Below, piece after piece: positions 7,884-16,531 of a stretch of 33,623 nt of DNA (position 1 is the stretch's first letter; each line of letters opens with the position of its first letter). The DNA lies in NCBI GenBank assembly GCA_903837355.1, contig CAILUI010000369.1, positions 1 through 33,623 of the forward strand. The letters run 5' to 3'. The position numbers and the translations under genes are program-made. The notes beneath the pieces are model-generated. The model did not search any database. It worked only from the letters and a program-made list of their open reading frames with translations, and was not told where the DNA came from. This DNA comes from an uncultured Victivallales bacterium (GTDB lineage Bacteria; Verrucomicrobiota; Lentisphaeria; Oligosphaerales; JAFGRS01).

Positions 7884-10841
7884 ATGCACACCAGACTCAC
7901 CATCCTGGCCGGAGCTTGCCTCCTGCCGCTGCTTGCCGCTGCCCAAGTGCACGTTACCCTCGGACCGCGCGGCGAGATTGCCGAGGTGCGGGTGGGTGAC
8001 GTGCTCTACGCGACCGACGCCGGCGTCGCGCTGGCGGCACCGGGGTGGGTGGGGACCCTGGCGGACCAGCGTACCGTCGACCCGGCCACCGTGCAGGTGA
8101 GCCAGGACGCGGGGACGACCGTCTACAGCATGATTCTGACGGCGGGCGCCGCTCGCCTCCGCCTGCGGGAAGTCGTCCGCGTCACGCCCGCCGAGGTCAA
8201 CGTCGACTATGAGCTGACCCCGGAGCAGGAGGTGACGACGGCCAGTGTCCACGTGCAGAGCCTGCTGCCGGCGGCGGTACATGCTGGAACGACGCGCTAC
8301 CTGGTGGTCGGCGAGCGGGTCGCGGCTGGGCTGCTGCCCGCGGCCATGGACACGACCACGCACCTCGTCGTCGGGGGTCGGGCCGCCGATTGGGTCGGCT
8401 TCCTCGGCGCCGACGGCTCGGCCCTGCGCGTCACGCCGACGGACCTCATGGTGCAGCTCCAGGACAACCGCAAGTGGGACGTGCCCGGCTTCGGACTGCT
8501 GGCCAATGGCCCGAGTGGCACCCTGCCCGCCGGCAAGACGATCCACTTCGCCCTCACCTTCGCCGCTGACACCGTGGCAGCCCTGGAGACGGCGGCCCGC
8601 GACGTGGCGCGGAGCGCCCTGGCCGAACTGCGTCTGGCCGATGACCGGCCGCTGGATATCCGCAGCTCCAGCATCGAGCCCCGTACGGTCGCCGTGTTCT
8701 CCACCGTCGAGGTCCGGGTCGACGTCACGGCCACCTACGCGAACCCCTTCGACCCAGCGCAGATCGCGGTCGACGCGGCGGTCACCACGCCGGACGGCAG
8801 GCGCCTCAGCGTGCCCGGCTTCTACTACGTCCCGATGGCGTTGCAGACGCGGGCCCCGGCCGAGCGCCTGCGCCTGGCCGGGCCGGCCGATTTCAGAGTG
8901 CGCTATACGCCGACCGTGGCCGGTGTGCACCGCCTGGCGCTGACGGCCAGGGACGCGACCGGCGGAATTGAGTCGGAGCCCATGGAGCTGACGGTCACCG
9001 CGGGCACGGCCCCCGGCTTCGTCCGCGTGGCGAAGAACGCGCCGCGCTACTTCGCGTACGATAACGGCCAGCCCTTCGTCGCGGTCGGCGAGAACGTCTG
9101 CTGGTCGTGGAACAGCACCCCGCTGACGAACTACGAGGCCTGGTTCAAGAGCCTGGGTGCCGCCGGCGGCAACTGGGCACGGCTGTTCCTCTCCAACGGC
9201 GAGAAGGGCCAGGAATGGATGCCCGAGCCGACCGCCAAGCCCGGCATGGGCACCTACCTCGGCCTCGGCAAGTACGCCCTCGACAACGCCTGGCGTCTGG
9301 ACGAGGTCGTGCGCTTTGCCAGTGAGAACGGGGTCCGCTTGATGTTCTGCCTGGGCACCTTCGGCGAGTTCACCAGTGGCGGCTTCTTCAACGAGGGCTG
9401 CTGGGTCAGCAACCCCTACAACGCCGCCAACGGTGGCCCCTGCGCGTCCCCGGAGGACTTCTGGACGAACGCGACCGCCCGCCGTCTCTACCAGCAGCGC
9501 CTGCGCTACCTGATCGCTCGCTGGGGATACAGCCCGAGCCTCTTCGCCTGGGAGTTCTGGAACGAGGTGCAGCCCACGCCGGCCCAGGAAGCCTGGATCG
9601 CCGAAATGGCCGCCTACGTCAAGAGCCACGACCCGAACCGGCACCTGGTCAGCACCACCTACGGCTCGGCCGCCGTCTGGCGCTGCCCCGACATCGACTT
9701 CAGTATGACGCACATGTACGGCACCGCCGGCAACACGGCCGATTTCACCGCCCGCATCGTCAGCGATGCGAGCAACGCCCTGGCCTACGACAAGCCTTTC
9801 CTGCTCAGCGAATTCGGTATCGACTGGCAGACCGATGACAGCCGCTGGGACCCCAAAGGTACCGGGCTGAACTGGCACAACGGCGCCTGGGCGGCCCTGA
9901 TGTCGGGCGCCGCCGGCACGGCCATGCTCTGGTATTGGGATGGTTACGTTCACCCGCTCAACGTCTACCACGTGCTGACGCCGGTGCAGCGCTTCGCCGC
10001 CACGGTGGACTGGACCAGCGCGCGCTTCGAGCCGCTGGTCGGCCTGCAAACGTTACTGCCCGCGGACACGCCGGAGACCTTCACCGACCTCACGGTCCCC
10101 GGCAGTCAGGAGTGGGGCACGACGCCCGCCGCTGAATACCGCCTCGGCCGCGATGGCACCGTGCAGGGCGGACCACTGGCGATGACCATCGGCAGCCCGC
10201 AGCGCGGTAACCCCGGCGAGCTCTACACGCAACTGGTCTGGCAGGTGGATATGCCGCAGGCGGGCAAGGTCAGTCTGCACCTGGGGCAGGTCTGCTCCCG
10301 AGCGCGGCTGCAGATCAGCGTCGACGGGCGTCCCGTCGTCGAGCGCGAACTCAGCGCCGGCGCGGCGGGAACGGGGCCGTGGAAGTCGGCCAAGTACCTC
10401 GCCCAGTACAAGGTCTGGGTCAGCGACTACGACGAGGATATCGCCATCGCCGTGCCGGCTGGCCGGCACGCCATCACCGCCGCCAACCTCGATGGTGACT
10501 GGCTGCAGATCACCCGCGTCACCCTCCCGGCCTACCGCTCCAGCCGTTACCCGGATGTCAACGTCCTCGGCCTGCACGACGCGCGGCAGGCCCTGCTCTG
10601 GGTGCACCACCAGGAGAGCACCTGGCGTACGGAGTTCGACGGCAAACAGCCCAGCGCCATCCGCGACCTATGCGTGCTGGTACCCATGGCCGCCGGCGGC
10701 ACCTGGCGCGTCGAGACTTGGGACACGTTCGCGGGCAAGGTCGTCGGCGAGGACACGGTGCGCGCGGCCGACGGCAAGCTGACCCTGCGGCTGCCGGACC
10801 TGGCGCGAGACGTGGCCCTGCGGCTGGTGCGGGTCGAGTGA
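7884..10841 (+). CDS. Secreted DUF5060/GH5-like glycoside hydrolase
   Basis: This is a 985-residue exported protein with a strong AGGAGGGG ribosome binding site about 10 nt before the ATG and a clear signal peptide (cleavage after about LAAAQ, residue 21). Residues about 25-255 form an N-terminal beta domain of unknown type. About 262-372 is a DUF5060-like Ig fold (RVDVTATYANPF). About 375-720 is a GH5-type TIM barrel: WEFWNEV places the likely acid/base at E561, and LLSEFG places the likely nucleophile at E643. About 780-900 resembles a galactose-binding beta-sandwich. Such enzymes act on beta-linked plant or algal polysaccharides, but the substrate cannot be read from sequence. It starts 43 nt after the restriction-modification frame and ends 26 nt before the GH109-like gene, so it is probably co-transcribed with both. 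Confidence 0.85.
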   Translation: MHTRLTILAGACLLPLLAAAQVHVTLGPRGEIAEVRVGDVLYATDAGVALAAPGWVGTLADQRTVDPATVQVSQDAGTTVYSMILTAGAARLRLREVVRVTPAEVNVDYELTPEQEVTTASVHVQSLLPAAVHAGTTRYLVVGERVAAGLLPAAMDTTTHLVVGGRAADWVGFLGADGSALRVTPTDLMVQLQDNRKWDVPGFGLLANGPSGTLPAGKTIHFALTFAADTVAALETAARDVARSALAELRLADDRPLDIRSSSIEPRTVAVFSTVEVRVDVTATYANPFDPAQIAVDAAVTTPDGRRLSVPGFYYVPMALQTRAPAERLRLAGPADFRVRYTPTVAGVHRLALTARDATGGIESEPMELTVTAGTAPGFVRVAKNAPRYFAYDNGQPFVAVGENVCWSWNSTPLTNYEAWFKSLGAAGGNWARLFLSNGEKGQEWMPEPTAKPGMGTYLGLGKYALDNAWRLDEVVRFASENGVRLMFCLGTFGEFTSGGFFNEGCWVSNPYNAANGGPCASPEDFWTNATARRLYQQRLRYLIARWGYSPSLFAWEFWNEVQPTPAQEAWIAEMAAYVKSHDPNRHLVSTTYGSAAVWRCPDIDFSMTHMYGTAGNTADFTARIVSDASNALAYDKPFLLSEFGIDWQTDDSRWDPKGTGLNWHNGAWAALMSGAAGTAMLWYWDGYVHPLNVYHVLTPVQRFAATVDWTSARFEPLVGLQTLLPADTPETFTDLTVPGSQEWGTTPAAEYRLGRDGTVQGGPLAMTIGSPQRGNPGELYTQLVWQVDMPQAGKVSLHLGQVCSRARLQISVDGRPVVERELSAGAAGTGPWKSAKYLAQYKVWVSDYDEDIAIAVPAGRHAITAANLDGDWLQITRVTLPAYRSSRYPDVNVLGLHDARQALLWVHHQESTWRTEFDGKQPSAIRDLCVLVPMAAGGTWRVETWDTFAGKVVGEDTVRAADGKLTLRLPDLARDVALRLVRVE

Positions 10842-10867
10842 ACGGGGTACGGAAGGAAGCATCCGAC

Positions 10868-12187
10868 ATGAGCACGACCACGGACATGGAACGGCGGGCC
10901 TTCCTGCAGGCCAGCGTGGCAGTCGGGACGGCGCTGGCGATGAGCCGGGCCCTGGCCCAGGCGGAGCCCGGTCCCCAGGCGGTGCGGCTTGGGGTTGTGG
11001 GCGTGGGCGGCCGGGGGACCGGGCTGCTGCAGACGGCACTGCAACTGCCCGGCGTCGAGGTACGCGCGGTCTGCGATGTGGTCCCCGCCAAGGCGGAGCA
11101 AGCGCAACAGATCGTCGAGAAGCAGACCGGCCGCCGCCCGGAAGCCTATGCCCAGGACGAGTTCGCCTGGAAGGGGCTGGTGGCACGGGACGACCTGGAC
11201 GCGGTGCTCATCGCCACGCCGTGGGAGTGGCATGCACGGATGGCAGTGGGGGCCATGCAGGCGGGCAAGGTCGCTGGTGTCGAGGTCCCGGCGGCCATCA
11301 CCCTGGACGAATGTTGGGACTTGGTGCGCGTCTCCGAGCAGACCGGCAAGGCCTGCATGATGCTGGAGAACGTCTGCTACTTCCAGAACGTCCTGACCCT
11401 CCTGCGGATGGTCCGTGAGGGCGTCTTCGGCGAACTGCTGCACTGCGAAGCGGGGTACCAGCACGATTGCCGCTTCCTGCTGTTCGACGCCCAGGGTGAA
11501 CTCACCTGGCGTGGCCGACACACGGCGGAGCGAAACGGCAATCTCTACCCGACCCATCCGCTCGGCCCCATCGGCCAGTGGCTGAACATCAACCGCGGCG
11601 ACCGCTTCACCCAGCTCGTCAGCATGAGCACCGGCGCCAAGGGCATGCGCGAGTATGCCGCCCGCACCCTGGGCGCCGATCACCCAGCCGCCCGGCGTGA
11701 GTATGCCCAGGGCGATGTCAATACCTCGCTGCTGAAGACCGCCAACGGGCAGACGGTTACCCTCTACTTCGACCTGCTGACGCACCGGCCCTACGACCTG
11801 ATCTTCCGCGTCCAGGGCACCGCGGGCATCTACCTCGGCACGCTGAACCAGGTCTGCCTGCGCACCAAGGCCTCCGACGCCGAGCAGTGGGCGCCCTTCG
11901 ACCCCTACCTGAGCACGCATGCGCACCCGCTCTGGCAGGCGACCGCCGAGGCGGCGCTCAAGAACGGCGGCCACGGCGGCGGCGATTACGTGATGATGCA
12001 CGACTTCATCCGCGCCGTGCGCGCGCGCGGTCCGACCCCGCAGGATGTCTACGACGCCGCCACCTGGTCGGCCGTCTTCCCGCTGTCCTGCGCCTCCGTC
12101 GCCGCCGGCAGTCAGCCGGTCGAGTTCCCCGACTTCACCCAGGGGAAGTGGAAAACTACCCCCCCGCTGCCCCTGGCCGGAGCGTAG
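10868..12187 (+). CDS. Tat-exported Gfo/Idh/MocA family protein, GH109-like
   Basis: This protein has 439 residues. The ATG at 10868 follows GGAAGG and produces a twin-arginine signal (R9-R10 in ERRAFLQ, hydrophobic stretch, ALAQA cleavage). Residues 41-50 are a Rossmann dinucleotide-binding loop, GVVGVGGRG. NLYPTHPLGP (225-234) with the following NINRGDRF is characteristic of the GH109 group, which uses NAD-assisted redox chemistry to hydrolyse alpha-N-acetylgalactosaminides; H230 lies in that motif. An export signal with a folded cofactor fits the Tat route. Its position 26 nt downstream of the GH5-like gene suggests a shared glycan substrate. It may instead be an exported sugar oxidoreductase, because many Gfo/Idh/MocA proteins carry similar motifs. 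Confidence 0.8.
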   Translation: MSTTTDMERRAFLQASVAVGTALAMSRALAQAEPGPQAVRLGVVGVGGRGTGLLQTALQLPGVEVRAVCDVVPAKAEQAQQIVEKQTGRRPEAYAQDEFAWKGLVARDDLDAVLIATPWEWHARMAVGAMQAGKVAGVEVPAAITLDECWDLVRVSEQTGKACMMLENVCYFQNVLTLLRMVREGVFGELLHCEAGYQHDCRFLLFDAQGELTWRGRHTAERNGNLYPTHPLGPIGQWLNINRGDRFTQLVSMSTGAKGMREYAARTLGADHPAARREYAQGDVNTSLLKTANGQTVTLYFDLLTHRPYDLIFRVQGTAGIYLGTLNQVCLRTKASDAEQWAPFDPYLSTHAHPLWQATAEAALKNGGHGGGDYVMMHDFIRAVRARGPTPQDVYDAATWSAVFPLSCASVAAGSQPVEFPDFTQGKWKTTPPLPLAGA

Positions 12188-12199
12188 GCGCCGACCCCG

Positions 12200-12228
12200 T
12201 TGCAGGGGGTGGAAGCGGAGGGTATACT
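12200..12228 (+). promoter_or_regulatory. Sigma70-type promoter for argG
   Basis: TTGCAG (12200-12205) and TATACT (12223-12228) are separated by exactly 17 bp, about 105 nt upstream of argG. The -35 lies in the loop of a small hairpin (ACCCC 12194-12198 with GGGGT 12206-12210), which might affect access. Confidence 0.55.
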
Positions 12229-12332
12229 GAGCGGGTGCATGCGGCCGGATCCGGGCCCCCGTGGTGTTTCCCCCGCTGTGACGACCTGGGGGGGGCGGGA
12301 GTGGCTCTCTGGACCGGTAGCGGGGTCGGACC

Positions 12333-13655
12333 ATGTCGAAGATACTGCTGAACCTTCCCTTCGGTGAGCGCGTCGGCATCGCCTTCTCGGGCGGCCTCGA
12401 CACCAGCGCCGCCATCGCCTGGATGCGCGAAAAGGGCGCCGTGCCCTACGCCTACACCGCGAATCTGGGCCAACCGGACGAGCCGGACTACGCCGACATC
12501 CCCCGCCGGGCCATGCAGTACGGCGCCGAGAAGGCGCGCCTGATCGATTGCCGGCAAGAGCTGGTCCACGAAGGGCTGTCGGCGCTGATGTGCGGTGCTT
12601 TCCACATCGAGACCGCCGGCCGGCGCTACTACAACACCACGCCCATCGGCCGCGCCGTCACCGGCACCATGCTGGTGAACGCCATGAAGGACGACGGCGT
12701 CGAGGTTTGGGGCGATGGCAGCACCTACAAGGGCAACGACATCGAGCGCTTCTACCGCTACGGCCTGATGGCCAACCCGCGCCTGCGCATCTACAAACCC
12801 TGGCTCGATGAAGCCTTCGTCAACGAACTCGGCGGGCGCAAAGAAATGAGCGAGTGGCTGGTCGCCCATGGCCATGCCTACCGGACCAAGGCGGAGAAGG
12901 CCTACTCGACCGACTCGAACATCTGGGGCGCCACCCACGAGGCCAAGGACCTGGAGTACCTGAACAAAGGTATGACAATCGTCGAGCCGATCATGGGCGT
13001 GGCCTTCTGGCGAGAGGACGTCGAGATCCGCCGGGAGACGGTCAGCGTGCGCTTCCACGAAGGGCTGCCGGTGGCTCTGAACGGGCAGGAGATCGCCGAT
13101 CCGGTGGAGTTGGCGCTGGAGGCGAACCGCATTGGCGGGCGCCATGGACTCGGCATGTCCGACCAGATCGAGAACCGCATCATCGAGGCCAAGAGCCGCG
13201 GCATCTACGAAGCGCCCGGCCTGGCCCTGCTCCACATCGCCTACGAGCGCCTCATCTCCGGCATCCATAACGAGGCCACCCTGGACAACTACCGCAGCCT
13301 CGGGCGGCGCCTCGGGCGGCTGCTCTACGAAGGCCGCTGGTTCGATCCCCAGGCGCTGATGCTGCGTGAGGCCCTGCAGAAGTGGGTCGCCAAGGCGGTG
13401 ACGGGCGAGGTCTGGATCGAACTGCGCCGCGGCGACGACTACTCCATCATGGACACGGTCAGCGAGAACCTCACCTACAACGCCGAGCGCCTCACCATGG
13501 AGAGCGGCAAAGGTGAGTTTGGCCCGCGCGACCGCATCGGGCAGTTGACCATGCGCAATCCCGACATCACCGACTCGCGGGCAAAGCTCGCGGTCTACGC
13601 CAAAGCCGGCGTCTTGCGCTCGGATCCCTTGCGCGATCTGAAGCTGCTGGAGTGA
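12333..13655 (+). CDS. argG: Argininosuccinate synthase
   Basis: This enzyme joins citrulline and aspartate, using ATP, in the penultimate step of arginine synthesis. The 440-residue length fits the long form of the family (the E. coli type). The PP-loop ATP-binding motif SGGLDTS lies at residues 19-25, and the characteristic WGDGSTYKGNDIERFYRYG region is intact around 128-147. The ATG at 12333 gives the expected N-terminus, although the ribosome binding site (GGGG about 8 nt upstream) is weak. It appears to be transcribed alone from the promoter at 12200-12228, with a leader of about 100 nt rich in G and C runs. No other arginine genes are adjacent, and no argH follows. Confidence 0.95.
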   Translation: MSKILLNLPFGERVGIAFSGGLDTSAAIAWMREKGAVPYAYTANLGQPDEPDYADIPRRAMQYGAEKARLIDCRQELVHEGLSALMCGAFHIETAGRRYYNTTPIGRAVTGTMLVNAMKDDGVEVWGDGSTYKGNDIERFYRYGLMANPRLRIYKPWLDEAFVNELGGRKEMSEWLVAHGHAYRTKAEKAYSTDSNIWGATHEAKDLEYLNKGMTIVEPIMGVAFWREDVEIRRETVSVRFHEGLPVALNGQEIADPVELALEANRIGGRHGLGMSDQIENRIIEAKSRGIYEAPGLALLHIAYERLISGIHNEATLDNYRSLGRRLGRLLYEGRWFDPQALMLREALQKWVAKAVTGEVWIELRRGDDYSIMDTVSENLTYNAERLTMESGKGEFGPRDRIGQLTMRNPDITDSRAKLAVYAKAGVLRSDPLRDLKLLE

Positions 13656-13734
13656 GCCCCGACGGCGGGCCCAACGACCAGCGCTCCGGCAGAACTCCGA
13701 CTGCGGCGAACATGGCGAGGCGAGATTGCAGGAG

Positions 13735-13824
13735 TTGCGGGTTCAGAGTTCACGCTTGAGCGTGTCCCCAAGGTAGCCCTAAGGCTGGACTCTGAACCAA
13801 GAGCGCCAGCGAGTCACATACAAG
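13735..13824. repeat. Structured dispersed repeat, copy 2
   Basis: This is the shorter copy of the element at 406-524. The outer stem is GTTCAGAGT (13741-13749) with ACTCTGAAC (13789-13797). Hairpin A is CACGCT/AGCGTG (13751-13764). Hairpin B is AGCC/GGCT (13775-13786). The tail 13798-13824 ends in CATACAAG, as in copy 1. Where the copies differ inside stems, pairing is kept or becomes G·T. It lacks the 30-nt insertion of copy 1. The tail stops 20 nt before the ATG of the next gene, so it may form part of that gene's leader. Confidence 0.7.
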
Positions 13825-13843
13825 ACACCAGGGTCCCGTGGCC

Positions 13844-16447
13844 ATGATCTCCCGTCGTTCCTGTTGCGGCAGCGTCCTGGGTCTGCTCATCTGCGGAGGT
13901 GCGGTCATGTCGGACGCCCTGGCCCAAGCCGACTTCAAGCCGCGCCTGCTGCAGGCGCAGCTTGAGACCGCGGTCGTCCCGGCCGGCGGCAGCTTCGCCG
14001 TGACCTACTGGTGGCAGAACGTCGGCAGCGTGCCGGCGGACAGCGAGCTGCGCGTCTTCGTCCACATCCGACGCGAGGGCCAGGCCGAGGGCCTGGCGGA
14101 CGGCGTGCGGCTCGGCGCTGACCATGAGCCCGCCGTACCGACCTACCGCTGGCGCCCGGGTCGACGGGTGTCGTACAGCGCCGCGATTGCCATCCCCCCA
14201 GCCCTGCCGCCGGGCGAGTACCTGCTTCTCGTCGGTTTGTTTGATCCACTGAACAATATGGAACGGCGGCCGCTGGAGTTACCCCCCGACCCTGGCCAGG
14301 ATGCCTACCGTTACCTGCTGGCCCGTTTCCGGGTCACGGCGGCAAGCGAGAAGACGGAACCGACGCCGCTCTTGCGCACCTTCTTCCCCCTGCCCCAGAT
14401 CGCGCCGGAAACCGCGCAACCGCCGGCGCCACTGCGGACCTTCACGCTCGGCGGCCCCGAACTGACGCTGGTACTGGACGCTGAGCGGCCCCGCCCCGTG
14501 GCCTGGCGCGTGGGTAAGCACGAACTGGGTGGCGACCCGGAGGGCGAAGCGCCTGAGGTCCGCGTCCTGGTACTGGCCGAGAACCGGGTTCGCTGCGGCC
14601 ACATTGCGCCGCAACAGCTCACCTGGACACTGCGCCAGGAGGACGCAACACGCGCCGTCTACCACGCGGAGGTGCGCCTCGGGGCCGCCCCCGGCGTGGA
14701 GTTCGACCTCGCCTTCACGGTGACCGGCACGAACGCGGCGGTAACCCTCAGCAACGTGGTCGAGCACCCCGGCTGCCAACTGGTCTCGGTGCGGCACGGA
14801 CGGCTGGTCGCAGCGGCGGCGGCGGCGGGCGCGCGCCTGGCGGTGCCGAACAACGCCGGCCGCCTTGTCGATCCCGCCCGCGCCGTGCCCGCGGAGCGCA
14901 GCTTCGCCATGGACTGGTTCAACCCGGTTCTCGCCGGCGTCATTCATGATCGGGCGGCCGTCTGCGCCCTCGACGTCCCCCGCGTTGACGACCGCCTGCT
15001 GGCCACGGTTGGCGAGGGTTGGGCGGCGCTGGGCGCCGCCCTTGAGCACCGCGAACCGGCCACTCCGCCCGTCCCCTGGCTGCAGCTCTCCGAACCGGCC
15101 ACGGTCCGGCTGCGCTTCCTTGCCCCGGCCGGCCGCGCCCCGGACTGGACCGACGGCGCCCGTCTGCTGCGGGCCGAGGTTACGGCCCAGCCACTGCCAC
15201 TCTACGATCAGGCCATGATCTACAAGATCTTCTGCGACAGCCCCGGCGCGCCAACCTTCACCACCTTCGCAGAGGCCCTGGAGTTGGTCCGCCTGGTATC
15301 CCGTCTGACCGACGCAGCGCCGCAGATCGTCTACCTGGTCGGCTTCCAGCATCGCGGCCACGATACCGGCTACCCGGACGTGTTCACCGTCAACCCCCGC
15401 CTCGGCGGCCACGCGGCGCTGGTCGCCGCCATGAAGGAAGCCGAAACGCTCAACGCCATCCTCTCGTTTCACGATAACTACGACGATGCCTATGAGCACA
15501 GCCCTGCCTGGGATCCGGCCTGGGTCGCGCGCGACCGCAGCGGCGGCTTGATGCAGGGCGGGGTCTGGGCCGGTGGCCAATCCTACGTTCTGAACCTCGC
15601 CGCCTACGGCCCCGGCCCCGGCCGGGAGCGCGTCCGCCGTACCCTCGGGATGTACCCGATCCGCGGCAGTTACCACATCGATGTGCTGACGGCTGTGCCG
15701 CGCCGCCTGGACTTCAACCCCGCCAGCCCGGCCTCTGGCACGCGCAGCCTGGCAGGCAAGCTCGCCATCATCGACGAGTTCAACCGCCACGGCATCGATG
15801 TCACCAGCGAAGGCTTCTGTGCCCCCTTCGTCGGCCGCATCGGGCATGCCTGGAATCTGCAGCGCCAGCCCCTGTCGAGCTTTGCGAACGACGAGCGTAT
15901 TCCCTTCGTGCCGTTTATCTTCCACGGCCATGCCAGTTGGGGCGGCGCGCGCGCCGGGCGGGAGGATATCCCCGACGCGCTGATCTACGGGGCGACCTTC
16001 TCCTCAGACTTCACCCGCTTCACGCCCGCGGCCGATCTCACCGACAGCTATTACCTGCTCACCGTGCCCTGGTCACACCTGCGCTCCCGCGAGATGACAG
16101 GCTACCGCGTCAACGGCGCGCTGCGGCGCGTGGATTACGGTCCGGACAGCTACGTCGAGGCGGATAGCCAGGGTCAGCACTACCGCGTGGTCGTCGCTGG
16201 GCGCCTGCTGGCCGAGGACTTCACGACCTTCGCACCGAACGCCAAGGGCGATGCCTGGCTGGCCTACTCCCAGGCCGGTGGCGCCCTCGACTTCCCAGCA
16301 CCGCCAGAGTGGACCGCCGCCACCCCGATCCGGGCCGTGATCCTGACCCCGGCGGGCCCCGGCGGCGCTGTCCCCGTGCGCCTGGAGGCCGGCCGCATCC
16401 GCGTGGAACTCCCGGCGGCGACCCCCTGCCGGCTGAGCCGGAGGTAG
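13844..16447 (+). CDS. Exported GH101-like glycoside hydrolase-type protein
   Basis: This is an 867-residue protein with an N-terminal export signal (SRRSCCG followed by a hydrophobic stretch and a likely cleavage after ALAQA), possibly Tat-type because of the RR pair. Residues about 35-170 form an Ig-like domain, about 190-440 a beta-sandwich, and about 455-760 a TIM-barrel-like region. Candidate acidic residues are D613 in YHIDV and E656 in VTSEGF, arranged as the nucleophile and acid pairs are in the endo-alpha-N-acetylgalactosaminidase (GH101) type. The family call is by pattern and moderate; DUF5696 or an unassigned GH family is possible. A GTG six bases upstream is an alternative start, and no strong ribosome binding site is visible (weak CAGG). 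It lies right after structured repeat copy 2 and ends at a large inverted repeat. Confidence 0.65.
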   Translation: MISRRSCCGSVLGLLICGGAVMSDALAQADFKPRLLQAQLETAVVPAGGSFAVTYWWQNVGSVPADSELRVFVHIRREGQAEGLADGVRLGADHEPAVPTYRWRPGRRVSYSAAIAIPPALPPGEYLLLVGLFDPLNNMERRPLELPPDPGQDAYRYLLARFRVTAASEKTEPTPLLRTFFPLPQIAPETAQPPAPLRTFTLGGPELTLVLDAERPRPVAWRVGKHELGGDPEGEAPEVRVLVLAENRVRCGHIAPQQLTWTLRQEDATRAVYHAEVRLGAAPGVEFDLAFTVTGTNAAVTLSNVVEHPGCQLVSVRHGRLVAAAAAAGARLAVPNNAGRLVDPARAVPAERSFAMDWFNPVLAGVIHDRAAVCALDVPRVDDRLLATVGEGWAALGAALEHREPATPPVPWLQLSEPATVRLRFLAPAGRAPDWTDGARLLRAEVTAQPLPLYDQAMIYKIFCDSPGAPTFTTFAEALELVRLVSRLTDAAPQIVYLVGFQHRGHDTGYPDVFTVNPRLGGHAALVAAMKEAETLNAILSFHDNYDDAYEHSPAWDPAWVARDRSGGLMQGGVWAGGQSYVLNLAAYGPGPGRERVRRTLGMYPIRGSYHIDVLTAVPRRLDFNPASPASGTRSLAGKLAIIDEFNRHGIDVTSEGFCAPFVGRIGHAWNLQRQPLSSFANDERIPFVPFIFHGHASWGGARAGREDIPDALIYGATFSSDFTRFTPAADLTDSYYLLTVPWSHLRSREMTGYRVNGALRRVDYGPDSYVEADSQGQHYRVVVAGRLLAEDFTTFAPNAKGDAWLAYSQAGGALDFPAPPEWTAATPIRAVILTPAGPGGAVPVRLEAGRIRVELPAATPCRLSRR

Positions 16448-16448
16448 A

Positions 16449-16531
16449 CCACACCGCCACCTGGGCGTATCGGCGTGCGCCCGCCACGGCAGACGACGAT
16501 ACCCAGGTCACTTGCACCTACCGCGGTGTGG
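16449..16531. terminator. Large imperfect inverted repeat between convergent genes
   Basis: CCACACCGC (16449-16457) pairs with GCGGTGTGG (16523-16531). Inside it, ACCTGGG and TATCG (16459-16472, with a 2-nt bulge) pair with CGATACCCAGGT (16497-16508). It starts two bases after the stop at 16447 and runs into the 3' end of the convergent peptidase gene. It therefore probably acts as a bidirectional transcription stop, although there is no U-tract. Confidence 0.5.

Noticed and set aside
7863..10049. 728-residue minus-strand frame
   Set aside because: It is the shadow of the GH5-like gene, and its residue composition is repetitive Gly/Ala/Arg/His.
10547..12415. 622-residue minus-strand frame
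   Set aside because: It spans the end of the GH5-like gene, the GH109-like gene and the argG promoter; shadow frame.
14279..15931. 550-residue minus-strand frame
   Set aside because: Antisense shadow of the GH101-like gene.
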